Shown here piece after piece: positions 5,490-12,332 of a stretch of 13,290 bases of DNA. This DNA comes from an uncultured Propionibacteriaceae bacterium (GTDB taxonomy: Bacteria > Actinomycetota > Actinomycetes > Propionibacteriales > Propionibacteriaceae): the NCBI GenBank assembly GCA_937859105.1, contig CALMAD010000340.1, forward strand, positions 1 to 13,290, read 5' to 3'. The translations under genes were made by a program, and so were the position numbers. Numbering within the stretch: the first letter of the stretch is position 1; the number at the start of each line of letters is the position of its first letter. The notes beneath the pieces are model-generated. The model saw nothing but the letters and a program-made list of their open reading frames with translations, did not search any database and was not told where the DNA came from.

Positions 5490-7178
5490 TCAGTCGATGA
5501 CCTTCCCCGGGTTCAGGTTCGCACCCGGGTCGGCGGCGTGGAACAGGCCGGCCATCAGATCGACGCCGGGCTCGGAGAGGTCCTGGGCCATCCAGGGCTT
5601 GTGCTCGGTCCCGACGCCGTGATGGTGCGACAGTGTCGCCCCGCAGTCGATGAAGCACTGCTGGATCGCCGACTTCACGGCGTCGTACTGGGCGAGGTCG
5701 TCGGCGTCCTCCCCGAGGACGAACGCGAACGTGAAGTACAGGCACGCCCCCGCGTGGTAGGAGTGCGACATGTGGCACATGATGAAGCCCTGGCGTCCGA
5801 TCTGATCGAACGCGCGTCCGGCCGCCTCGCGCACGCGCCGGTGGACGGCCGCGAGCTTCGACCACGGGGCGGCCGTCTCGGAGACGTCGCCGATGGTGCG
5901 CCGGTCGAGCAGGAAGTCGCGCAGGTACGGCGTGTCGAACTTCTTCTGGTCGTACAGCGCCCCCGGACTGCCGCCGAGCACGATGCCGCCGTGCTTCGCG
6001 ACCAGGTCCTTCCCGATCTTCTTCTCGCGCGCGTTGTGCTTCGCCGACCCCTCGTAACACACGTACGACAAGCACATCTGGTCGGTGTCCCAGCCGCGGA
6101 GCCGCAGGAAGTCCCACAGCTTCTCCTGCCCGAACGCGGACGCCTTCTTCAGCGTCGTCGTCGGCGCCTTCTGGGTCGAGAGCGAGAACGAGGTCTCGGC
6201 GGCGTCCGAGATGCGGGTGAACGTCGGGTGCGCCTCCGACCGCGCGACGGCGTGCATGCACAGCAGCGCCTTGTCCCACGTCGGGAACATGTACGCGATC
6301 ACGTCGCGATGCTCCGGCAGCGGGTGCACCTGGATCGTCACCTCGGTCACGATGCCGAGGCGTCCCTCGGAGCCGATGATCATCTCCCGCACCGACGGCC
6401 CGGTCGACGTGCTCGGCAGGTCGCGCAGCGCGACCACGCCCCCCGGACGCGCCAGCCGCAGCCCCTTCACGATGTCGGCGATGTCGCCGTACCTGTCCGA
6501 CTGCATCCCGGACGACCGCGTCGCCACCCAGCCGCCCAGCGTCGAATAGGTGAACGAGTCGGGCACGTGGCCCATCGTGAGGCCGCGCGCGGCCAGGGCG
6601 CCCTCGAGGTCGGGCCCCAGGATGCCGGCCTGCACCCGCGCCAGCATCGAGTGCTCGTCGACCTCCAGCACCCGGTTCATGCGGCCCAGGTCGACGGTGA
6701 CGACGGTGCGCTCCTCGGCGTCCGGCGCGTTCAGCGAGCCGGAGATCGACGTCCCGCCGCCGAACGGGATCACGACCCAGTTCCGCTCGGACGCCGCCGC
6801 GAGCAGCGCCCGCGTCTCCTCCTCGTCGCCCGGGTAGACCACGGCGTCGGGGACGCGCGTGAAGTCGCCGCGCCGCGTCCGCAGCAGGTCCCGGACGCTG
6901 CGCCCCGCCCAGTGCACGATGCGCGCCTCGTCGTCGAGCTCGACGTTCTCCTCGCCGACGATCGCGCGCAGCCCGGCGAGATCGTCCTCGGACGCCCGGC
7001 TCTCCGGCACGTTCAGCTCATCGAGCGAGGGCGGCCCGACGACCGGCGCGTTCGCCAGGTCGAGCCCCAGGTTCTCCTTGACGAACGGCGCGAACGCCGG
7101 CTTGTTGGCGTAGTTGAACTCGGGGACGCCGTCGGCGCCCCAGCCCCACCACTTCTGATGCTTCACGTCGGGCGCCAT
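5490..7178 (-). CDS. Alkyl-dihydroxyacetonephosphate synthase-like FAD enzyme
   Basis: The product is 562 residues, with ATG at 7178 preceded by AAGGAGAGG. The N-terminus (WWGWGADGVPEF) and the order of motifs follow eukaryotic AGPS: PFGGGTS (138-144) in the FAD-binding domain, GHVPDS, STLGGWVATRSSGM, STGPSVREMIIGSEG (about 257-282), TRISD (321-325), ETAAPW, SHSYHAG (471-477) and SHHHGVG (517-523). The tyrosine in SHSYHAG and the histidines in SHHHGVG align with the residues that act in AGPS chemistry. AGPS swaps the acyl chain of acyl-DHAP for a fatty alcohol, making the ether bond of alkyl-DHAP. Actinobacterial homologues are often only called FAD-binding oxidases, so lactate/glycolate-type oxidation is the alternative. 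The short-chain dehydrogenase ends 78 bp upstream on the same strand and a fatty acyl-CoA reductase lies nearby, which supports a lipid role. Confidence 0.8.
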   Translation of the reverse strand: MAPDVKHQKWWGWGADGVPEFNYANKPAFAPFVKENLGLDLANAPVVGPPSLDELNVPESRASEDDLAGLRAIVGEENVELDDEARIVHWAGRSVRDLLRTRRGDFTRVPDAVVYPGDEEETRALLAAASERNWVVIPFGGGTSISGSLNAPDAEERTVVTVDLGRMNRVLEVDEHSMLARVQAGILGPDLEGALAARGLTMGHVPDSFTYSTLGGWVATRSSGMQSDRYGDIADIVKGLRLARPGGVVALRDLPSTSTGPSVREMIIGSEGRLGIVTEVTIQVHPLPEHRDVIAYMFPTWDKALLCMHAVARSEAHPTFTRISDAAETSFSLSTQKAPTTTLKKASAFGQEKLWDFLRLRGWDTDQMCLSYVCYEGSAKHNAREKKIGKDLVAKHGGIVLGGSPGALYDQKKFDTPYLRDFLLDRRTIGDVSETAAPWSKLAAVHRRVREAAGRAFDQIGRQGFIMCHMSHSYHAGACLYFTFAFVLGEDADDLAQYDAVKSAIQQCFIDCGATLSHHHGVGTEHKPWMAQDLSEPGVDLMAGLFHAADPGANLNPGKVID

Positions 7179-7212
7179 GGGGCCTCTCCTTCTTCGGTCG
7201 TCGGGGTTCTGG

Positions 7213-7259
7213 TCAGGGGGTGCGTGTCAGGTGGTCGCGGTTCAGGTGGGCGCGGGTCA
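7213..7259. repeat. Tandem repeat of about 15 bp that begins at the SDR stop codon
   Basis: Read on the minus strand, TGA occurs at 7259-7257, 7244-7242, 7229-7227 and 7215-7213, each within a similar unit rich in CGCxCCACC. The periods are 15, 15 and 14 bp. The first three TGA triplets share the frame of the dehydrogenase gene, so they act as backup stops. The array fills most of the gap to the downstream synthase gene. Confidence 0.7.
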
Positions 7260-8033
7260 GCGCTCGTGGCGGCGGGCCGAACTCAGCTTGCCCGACACCC
7301 ACCGCACGAACGGACGCGGCGCGTGCCGCAGCGCACCCGCGATCACGCGGAAGCGGCGCGACGGCACCGAGACGACGCGGCCGCGGTCGGCGTCCGCGAG
7401 GCAGGCGGCGACGACGCGGTCGGCGTCCAGCCACAACGGGCCGGGGATCGACGACCCCTTGATGCCCGCCCGCTCGTGGAACTCGGTGCGCACCCAGCCC
7501 GGCAGCAGGACGCAGACGCGCACGCCCGTCCCGGCCAGCTCGACGGCGAGCGACTCGGTCAGCACGCGCACGTAGCTCTTGATCGCCGGGTAGTGGCCCT
7601 GCGCGAGGTAGCCCGCGACGGACCCGACGTTGATGATCGTGCCGTGCCCGCGCTCGCGCATCGCCCGGCCGGCGGCGCCCTGCAGCAGCAGGACGCTGCG
7701 CATCATCACCTCGGCGGCCCGGTCGTGGCGCTCCATGCTCGGATCGAGCAGGATGGCCCCGACGGAGAACCCGGCGTTGTTGACCAGCGTCTCGACCGGA
7801 CGCCCCGGCTCGGCCAGGCGGTCGGCGACCGCCTGGGCCTGCGTCCGGTCGGACAGGTCGGCGGGCAGCGTCTCCACCCGGACGCCGTGGCGGCGCTCCA
7901 GCTCGCCGGCGAACTCGCCCAGGCGTCCGGCGTCGCGCGCGACGAGCACGACGTCGTCGCCCCGCGCGGCGAGGGCGCGGGCGAAGGCCGCCCCGATTCC
8001 GGACGTGCCACCGGTGATCAGTGCGGTCGCCAT
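7257..8033 (-). CDS. Classical short-chain dehydrogenase/reductase (SDR), possible lipid ketoreductase
   Basis: The product has 258 residues. The ATG at 8033 gives the family-typical N-terminus; the frame stays open far upstream, but that extension is a GC-rich artefact. It shows the cofactor motif TGGTSGIG (7-14), NNAG (85-88), the catalytic serine S138 and Y148-x3-K152, so it should be an active NAD(P)-dependent oxidoreductase. The C-terminal part (about 185-258) resembles membrane-associated SDRs acting on lipids, but the substrate cannot be read from the sequence. No Shine-Dalgarno precedes the ATG; a TATCGT box lies 7 nt upstream, so the mRNA is probably leaderless. It is followed after 78 bp by the AGPS-like gene on the same strand, probably as one operon. 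In an ether-lipid route it could reduce alkyl- or acyl-DHAP. Confidence 0.88.
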   Translation of the reverse strand: MATALITGGTSGIGAAFARALAARGDDVVLVARDAGRLGEFAGELERRHGVRVETLPADLSDRTQAQAVADRLAEPGRPVETLVNNAGFSVGAILLDPSMERHDRAAEVMMRSVLLLQGAAGRAMRERGHGTIINVGSVAGYLAQGHYPAIKSYVRVLTESLAVELAGTGVRVCVLLPGWVRTEFHERAGIKGSSIPGPLWLDADRVVAACLADADRGRVVSVPSRRFRVIAGALRHAPRPFVRWVSGKLSSARRHER

Positions 8034-8219
8034 GCCGGGGACGATACACCAGGACCTCCGGTGAAACCCGCCCATCACACCGGGCGTGAAACCCGCCGTG
8101 AACCCCGCGCGGAGGCGGCCTGGCGCGCTTCCTGCCGGCTGTTGTGCGGACGCCCCCGGCGCGGCAGGGTGGGGCCAGCGGTTCGCGTCCGGGCGGAGCG
8201 TGCGGGGAGGGAGGGCGCG
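8034..8219. promoter_or_regulatory. Divergent intergenic region with short direct repeats
   Basis: This 186-bp region separates the SDR gene from the lipoprotein gene. GTGAAACCCGCC occurs at 8061-8072 and again at 8086-8097, with a degenerate third copy directly after (8098-8109). They lie where the -35 region of the SDR promoter should be and could bind a regulator. The plus-strand promoter for the lipoprotein gene is not recognisable. Confidence 0.45.
8041..8046 (-). promoter_or_regulatory. -10 box of a leaderless promoter for the SDR gene
   Basis: On the minus strand TATCGT ends 7 nt before the ATG at 8033, the spacing expected when transcription begins at the start codon. No -35 consensus is clear. 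Confidence 0.5.
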
Positions 8220-9053
8220 ATGAGAAGGGTGTCCACGCTGATCGTGACGGTCGGCGTCCTGCTGTCGCTGGCCGCGTGCACCGGGTCGGGCGCCCCGACG
8301 CCCACCCCGCCCTACACCGCCGGCGACCTGATCACCGACTACAACGGCCAGCGCCTCTACGGACGCCTGTTCCTGCCCACGTCGGGGCCCGAGCGGCTGC
8401 CCGCAGTGATCCTGGCCCACGGGCTCGACGGCACGAGCGCAGGCATGATCCCGTATGCCGAGCGGCTCGCGCAGGAGGGGTTCGCGGCCTACGCGTTCGA
8501 CTTCCGCGGTGGGGGCGTCGGCAACCGCAGCGACGGTGACCGCGCGAGCATGTCGATCCTCACCCAGACCGAAGACCTGAACGCGGTCGTCGACACGATC
8601 CGCGCCCGTCCGGACGTCGACGGCGACCACCTCTTCCTCCTCGGCGAGAGCCAGGGCGGGCTGGTCTCGGCGATGGTGGCCGGCCAGCATCCGGACGCCT
8701 TCGCCGGGCTCGTGCTGCTCGCCCCCGCGTTCAACCTGCCCGACATCTGCCGCGCCGAACTCGAGAACCCGGGGGGCGCCACCCCGAGCGCGTCCTCGTT
8801 CAGCCGCACGTACCTCGAGGACGGGGCGTCCATCGACGTCCCGGCCGCGATCAGGCCGTATGAGCGCGACGTCCTGATCGTGCACGGGGACGCCGATCCG
8901 CTCGTCCCGATCGCGAACTCCCAGCAGGCGTTGCTGACCTACCGTTCGGCGGAGTTGATAACGGTGCCGGGCGCGGGTCACGAGTTCACCGGGCCGAACC
9001 GCGACGCGGTCGTCGTCCGGATCATCACGTATCTGAAGCAGCACCTGCGCTGA
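8220..9053 (+). CDS. Alpha/beta-hydrolase lipoprotein (esterase/lipase-like)
   Basis: The product has 277 residues. ATG 8220 follows a strong GGGGAGGGAGG site and opens a lipoprotein signal peptide: MRR, a hydrophobic core, and lipobox LAAC with Cys20 as the lipidation site. The mature enzyme should sit on the outer face of the membrane after a proline/threonine-rich linker. The alpha/beta-hydrolase signature is complete: HGLDG (67-71) near the oxyanion hole, nucleophile S144 in GESQGG, D226 in HGDADPLVP and H254 in GAGHEF. It resembles serine hydrolases cutting acyl or feruloyl esters; the natural substrate is unknown. It is divergent from the SDR/AGPS-like pair and upstream of the acyl-CoA reductase fusion. 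A tandem repeat crosses its stop codon. The much longer open frame around it (5538-9053) is spurious. Confidence 0.9.
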   Translation: MRRVSTLIVTVGVLLSLAACTGSGAPTPTPPYTAGDLITDYNGQRLYGRLFLPTSGPERLPAVILAHGLDGTSAGMIPYAERLAQEGFAAYAFDFRGGGVGNRSDGDRASMSILTQTEDLNAVVDTIRARPDVDGDHLFLLGESQGGLVSAMVAGQHPDAFAGLVLLAPAFNLPDICRAELENPGGATPSASSFSRTYLEDGASIDVPAAIRPYERDVLIVHGDADPLVPIANSQQALLTYRSAELITVPGAGHEFTGPNRDAVVVRIITYLKQHLR

Positions 9054-9088
9054 AGGCAGCACCTGCGCTGGCCGCAGCAACTGCGCTG
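9036..9088. repeat. Three-copy 18-bp tandem repeat across the lipoprotein stop codon
   Basis: Units at 9036-9052 (17 bp), 9053-9070 and 9071-9088 share GCAGCA(C/A)CTGCGCTG. The first holds the last codons KQHLR and most of the stop. The third recreates a TGA (9087-9089) in the same frame, 36 bp downstream, so readthrough would add only twelve residues. Confidence 0.85.
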
Positions 9089-9153
9089 ACCGCCGGGCGC
9101 AGGACCGCGGCCGCCGCGTCCACGTGTCGGTCGCCACGCCCGAGACGATCCAC

Positions 9154-9159
9154 TACGGT
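9154..9159 (+). promoter_or_regulatory. Possible -10 box for the acyl-CoA reductase fusion gene
   Basis: TACGGT lies in the only AT-enriched stretch of the 168-bp gap before the gene (about 9150-9180) and is followed by the small palindrome CTCCGGAG. A start near 9166 would give a leader of about 55 nt that includes the GGAGG site at 9213-9217. No -35 is clear. Confidence 0.35.
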
Positions 9160-9221
9160 AACTCCGGAGAAAACCGAATGCTCGCTCGGTCGCCGCGCGG
9201 CCGCTGACCCCCGGAGGCTCC

Positions 9222-11654
9222 GTGCCCACGTCCCTCACCCCGCCCGCGTCCCCGGGAACCCCGCGCCGCGTCCTCGTCACCGGAGCCACCGGCTTCGTCG
9301 GCCAGGCCGTGCTGCTGGCCCTGCTCGACCGCACCGATGATACCGAGGTCGTCGCGATCGTCCGTCCCCGGCGGGGGCGGCCGGCGTCCGAACGGCTGGA
9401 GGCGCTGCTCGCCAAGCCGGCCTTCCGCGCGTTCGTCGAAGACCGCGGGGTGGACGCCGCCCGCGCGGAGTTCGCGCGGCGCGTCCACGTGGTCGAGGGC
9501 GACCTCGCGGGGCTGCAGGACAACCCGGACGCCGTCGCCCGGCTCGCCGAGTTGGGGCCGCTGCACGCGGCCGTGCACTGCGCCTCGGCGGTCTCGTTCG
9601 ACCTGCCGATCCACGAGGCTTTCGACACGAACGTCGGGGGAGCGCTCGGGCTGTACGGCGCGCTGGAGGCGGCGGGTCTCGACCCGCACGTCGTCCACGT
9701 GTCGACGGCCTACGTGGGCGGATCGGCCCGCGGCGTCCGGACGGAGGGTCCGCTCACCCACCGCGTCGACTGGGCGTCCGAGATGGAGTGGGCGCATGCG
9801 GTTCAGCGGGAGGCCGAGCTCGACTCGCGCAAGCCGGCCGAGCTGAACCGCGTCCTGCGGCTCGCGCGGCTCGTGCACGGCAAGGAGGGCCCGAACGCCG
9901 TCGCCGCGGCCGCCGACGAGGCGCGGCGCGACGAGGTCACCGAGAAGCTCGTCGAGGCCGGACGCCTCCGCGCACAGACCCTCGGCTGGACCGACGTGTA
10001 CACCTTCACCAAGGCCATGGCCGAGCGCGTCGCCGAAGAGCGCTGGGCCGGACGCGGCCGGCGCCTGTCGGTCGTCCGGCCGTCCATCATCGAGAGCTCG
10101 CACGCCTGGCCGTACCCGGGGTGGATCGACGGCTACAAGGTCGCGGACCCGCTGATCATGGCGTACGGGCGCGGCGTGTTGAAGGAGTTCCCGGCGCTGC
10201 CGGACTCGCTGCTCGACGTCGTCCCGGTCGACATGGTCGTCGGCGTCGTCGTCGCGCTCGCCCTCGGCGAGCCGACGCGCACCGGCGCGGACGCCTACTA
10301 CCAGGTCGTCTCCGGCACCTCGAACCCGCTCGCGTTCCACGCGATGGTGGGCTCGGTGCGCGACTTCTTCCTCGAGCACCCGCAAACGGACGCCGCCGGC
10401 CGCCCCATCGCCGTCCCCACCTGGACCTACCGCCGCGGCGGGCTCGTCGAGCCGATGATCGGGTTGCAGGAGAAGGGCGTCCGTGCGGCCGAGCTCGCGG
10501 CGTCCCTCGTGCCGCGCGGCACCGCCGCGCGCCGGTGGTCGGGCACGCTGCACAAGCAGCGCGCCGGGTTGGCGACGCTGCGCAAGTACGTCGACCTGTA
10601 CAAGAACTACACGCGCAGCGAGCTCGTGTTCGACGACCGGCACACCCGGGAGCTGTGGGCCGAGCTGGGTGGGTCCGAAGGTGGGCGTGTGGGCGAGCGT
10701 GCCGGGCGGACGGCCGGGGAACCGGCCGCTCCGGAGACCGCATCGGGGACCGAGACCGCGCCGGAGACCCAGACCGCGCCGGGGACCGCATCGACGACCG
10801 CCGGGGACGCCCGGGGCGACGCGTTGATCCCGTTCGACATCACCGCCGTCGACTGGACGTCGTACCTGATCGACCATCACCTGCCCGCGGTCGTCGCGTT
10901 GACCGACGAGTACTCCGCGTCGAAGGCCGCCAGGCGCGAGTCGGAGGCCGCGCGGGCGCTCGCGCCGGTCGCGGCGTCCGACCGGACGATCGCCGTGTTC
11001 GACCTCGACGGCACCTTGGCGTCCGCGACGGTCGTCACGCAGTATCTGGCCTTGCAGGCGGAGCTGCGCGGCGTCCGGAGCGCGGGCGGGGCGACCGCGT
11101 TCGCCGGGGACTTCGGGTCGCTGCTGTGGGCGACGCCGAGCCTGATCCGCGCCGAGCGGCGCGATCGGGGCGAGTTCCTGCGGATGTTCGCGCGCCGGTA
11201 CGCCGGCGTCCGGGTGGCCGACCTGGAGAAGGCCGCGCAGGGGCGGTACGCCGAGCGGCTGCGCGCCGGCATCAGGGCGGACGCCCTCGCCCGCATCGCC
11301 GAGCACCGGGCCGCCGGCCACCGGACGATCATCGTGACCGGCGTGCCCGAGCCGCTCGTGGCCCCGCTCGCCGACCTCGCCGACGAGTTGGTGGCGACGA
11401 CGCTGGACGTCCGTGACGGCGTCTACACCGGCTACCTCGCCGCGCCGGCCGTCGTCGACGAGGCGCGCGCCGGGTGGCTGCTGCGTTACGCGGCCGCCCA
11501 CGACGTGGACCTGGCCGGGTCGTACGGCTACGGCGACTCTCAGGCGGACGTCACCTGGCTGTCGCTGCTCGGGCACCCCTTCGCGGTCGAGCCCGACCTC
11601 GGGCTCCACGCCGAGGCCAAGCGCAGCCGGTGGCCCATCCTCGACTGGGAGTGA
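9222..11654 (+). CDS. Fatty acyl-CoA reductase fused to a HAD-IB phosphatase-like domain
   Basis: The product has 810 residues; GTG 9222 sits 4 nt after GGAGG. Residues of about 15-390 are a male-sterility/NAD-binding-4 reductase domain: GATGFVG (about 20-27), VSTAYVGG, and catalytic Y260-x3-K264 (YTFTK). A reductase C-terminal region follows (YVDLYKNYTRSELVFDDRHTRELW, about 450-480), then resumes at FDITAVDWTSYLIDHHLPAVV (from about 537). Between them, about 480-535, lies a low-complexity stretch rich in Glu, Thr, Ala and Pro. Residues from about 590 form a HAD domain: DLDGT with D594 and D596, the TG of IIVTG, and GYGDSQAD with D771 and D775. The reductase should make fatty aldehyde or alcohol from acyl-CoA with NADPH. 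The HAD substrate is unknown. The role could be wax ester, ether lipid or free alcohol supply; the AGPS-like gene nearby favours ether lipid. Confidence 0.88.
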   Translation: MPTSLTPPASPGTPRRVLVTGATGFVGQAVLLALLDRTDDTEVVAIVRPRRGRPASERLEALLAKPAFRAFVEDRGVDAARAEFARRVHVVEGDLAGLQDNPDAVARLAELGPLHAAVHCASAVSFDLPIHEAFDTNVGGALGLYGALEAAGLDPHVVHVSTAYVGGSARGVRTEGPLTHRVDWASEMEWAHAVQREAELDSRKPAELNRVLRLARLVHGKEGPNAVAAAADEARRDEVTEKLVEAGRLRAQTLGWTDVYTFTKAMAERVAEERWAGRGRRLSVVRPSIIESSHAWPYPGWIDGYKVADPLIMAYGRGVLKEFPALPDSLLDVVPVDMVVGVVVALALGEPTRTGADAYYQVVSGTSNPLAFHAMVGSVRDFFLEHPQTDAAGRPIAVPTWTYRRGGLVEPMIGLQEKGVRAAELAASLVPRGTAARRWSGTLHKQRAGLATLRKYVDLYKNYTRSELVFDDRHTRELWAELGGSEGGRVGERAGRTAGEPAAPETASGTETAPETQTAPGTASTTAGDARGDALIPFDITAVDWTSYLIDHHLPAVVALTDEYSASKAARRESEAARALAPVAASDRTIAVFDLDGTLASATVVTQYLALQAELRGVRSAGGATAFAGDFGSLLWATPSLIRAERRDRGEFLRMFARRYAGVRVADLEKAAQGRYAERLRAGIRADALARIAEHRAAGHRTIIVTGVPEPLVAPLADLADELVATTLDVRDGVYTGYLAAPAVVDEARAGWLLRYAAAHDVDLAGSYGYGDSQADVTWLSLLGHPFAVEPDLGLHAEAKRSRWPILDWE

Positions 11655-11662
11655 CGCTCGGC

Positions 11663-11680
11663 CCGGCACGGGCGTGCCGG
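11663..11680 (+). terminator. Hairpin after the reductase-HAD fusion gene
   Basis: CCGGCAC and GTGCCGG are 7-bp arms around GGGC, starting 9 nt after the stop codon. No T-run follows, which is common for actinobacterial terminators; function is inferred from position. Confidence 0.4.
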
Positions 11681-11701
11681 ACCGCGGTGAGGAGACGGCT
11701 T

Positions 11702-11730
11702 GGTTTTGCTTCCATTTCGGAAGCAAAACC
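11702..11730. repeat. Perfect palindrome, GCTTCC/GGAAGC family
   Basis: The arms GGTTTTGCTTCC (11702-11713) and GGAAGCAAAACC (11719-11730) are perfectly complementary over 12 bp, with loop ATTTC. This is the most intact copy of the family in the window. Its right arm is the first unit of the tandem array that follows. Confidence 0.9.
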
Positions 11731-11785
11731 GAAGCAAAACCGAAGCAGAACCGAAGCAGAACCGAAGCAGAACCGAAGCTGAGCC
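11720..11785. repeat. Six-copy 11-bp tandem repeat derived from the palindrome arm
   Basis: Units GAAGCAAAACC (11720-11730 and 11731-11741), GAAGCAGAACC (11742-11752, 11753-11763, 11764-11774) and a degenerate GAAGCTGAGCC (11775-11785) abut without spacers. The absence of spacers and the unit size exclude a CRISPR array. The unit equals the right arm of the preceding palindrome, so the array probably grew by slippage from it. Confidence 0.92.
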
Positions 11786-11813
11786 GGGTGGTCGTCGGTG
11801 GGCGGCCGGCGGG

Positions 11814-11839
11814 GTTTGCTTCCGCTATGGAAGCAGAAC
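11814..11839. repeat. Palindrome, GCTTCC/GGAAGC family
   Basis: GTTTGCTTCC (11814-11823), loop GCTAT, and GGAAGCAGAAC (11829-11839). The 26-bp core is identical to that at 11867-11892, 53 bp further on. Confidence 0.88.
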
Positions 11840-11866
11840 GGGAGACCCCGTGAGAGGACCGTTCTT

Positions 11867-11892
11867 GTTTGCTTCCGCTATGGAAGCAGAAC
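11867..11892. repeat. Palindrome, GCTTCC/GGAAGC family
   Basis: GTTTGCTTCC (11867-11876), loop GCTAT, and GGAAGCAGAAC (11882-11892). It is an exact second copy of the 26-bp core at 11814-11839. The flanks extend the pairing with TTG and CAA-type bases. It lies 35 bp beyond the VOC stop codon. Confidence 0.88.
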
Positions 11893-11926
11893 CAAGCCCA
11901 CCTGGCGTGCCGCGACGGCGCCCGCC

Positions 11927-12328
11927 CTACTCGCCGGGGTAGGAGTCGATGTTCCAGAGGTTGCCCTCCGGGTCGCGGACGGCGGTCGACCGGCCCCCGT
12001 GCGGCGGGTGGTGGGGCTCCTGGACGACGGTCGCGCCGGCGGCGACGGCCCGGGCGAGAGTCGCGTCGACCTCCTCGTCCGAGGCGACGACGAGGTTGCA
12101 CCTCCCCAGGCCGGGCTCCTGGGCGAAGCCGAGCTCGTCGTCGGGCCGGACCGACCCGAACATGAGGCCGCCGTTGTCGCGCCAGCGGAACTGGGCGTGG
12201 ACGACGGTCGCGGGGTCGTCTGGGTCGCGGACGACCAGCACCTCCGCGAAGCCGAGCGCGGTCAGGAACTCGATCGCGGCGTCCGCGTCGGCGAACGCCA
12301 TGCAGGTGAAGAGCTGAGGTTTCGTCAT
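11927..12328 (-). CDS. VOC-superfamily (glyoxalase/bleomycin-resistance-like) protein
   Basis: The product has 133 residues and is cytoplasmic. ATG 12328 is preceded by GAGGGTAGGG. It has the paired beta-alpha-beta-beta-beta modules of the VOC fold: FADADAAIEFLTALGF in the first half and DATLARAVAAGATVVQEPHH...GGRSTAVRDPEGNLWNI in the second. The closing DPEGNLW motif carries the usual C-terminal glutamate ligand, and the histidine in VVHAQF is a candidate first ligand, so metal binding is possible. The substrate is not predictable. Only 4 bp separate this start from the stop of the upstream AraC-type regulator, so both are translated from one mRNA and the regulator probably controls this gene. 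Confidence 0.88.
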   Translation of the reverse strand: MTKPQLFTCMAFADADAAIEFLTALGFAEVLVVRDPDDPATVVHAQFRWRDNGGLMFGSVRPDDELGFAQEPGLGRCNLVVASDEEVDATLARAVAAGATVVQEPHHPPHGGRSTAVRDPEGNLWNIDSYPGE

Positions 12329-12332
12329 GGCC

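Larger units (their letters stand above)
11655..11926. other. 272-bp convergent intergenic region occupied by palindromic and tandem repeats
   Basis: The region lies between the stop of the reductase fusion and the stop of the VOC gene and contains no gene I can support. It holds one GC hairpin, three palindromes of the GCTTCC/GGAAGC family, and an 11-bp tandem array. The repeat stretch is clearly AT-richer than its flanks. Confidence 0.7.

Noticed and set aside
5538..9053. 1171-codon open frame on the plus strand
   Set aside because: Only its last 277 codons (from 8220) are a gene. The rest runs antisense through the AGPS-like and SDR genes, is Arg/His/Pro-rich, and matches no family; long antisense frames are expected at this GC content.
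11720..11785. CRISPR-like array
   Set aside because: The 11-bp units are directly adjacent with no spacers and no cas genes are present.
9153..12101. 982-codon open frame on the minus strand
   Set aside because: It lies antisense to the reductase-HAD fusion and passes through the repeat cluster. It has shadow composition and no domain, while the plus-strand gene has clear motifs and a ribosome site.
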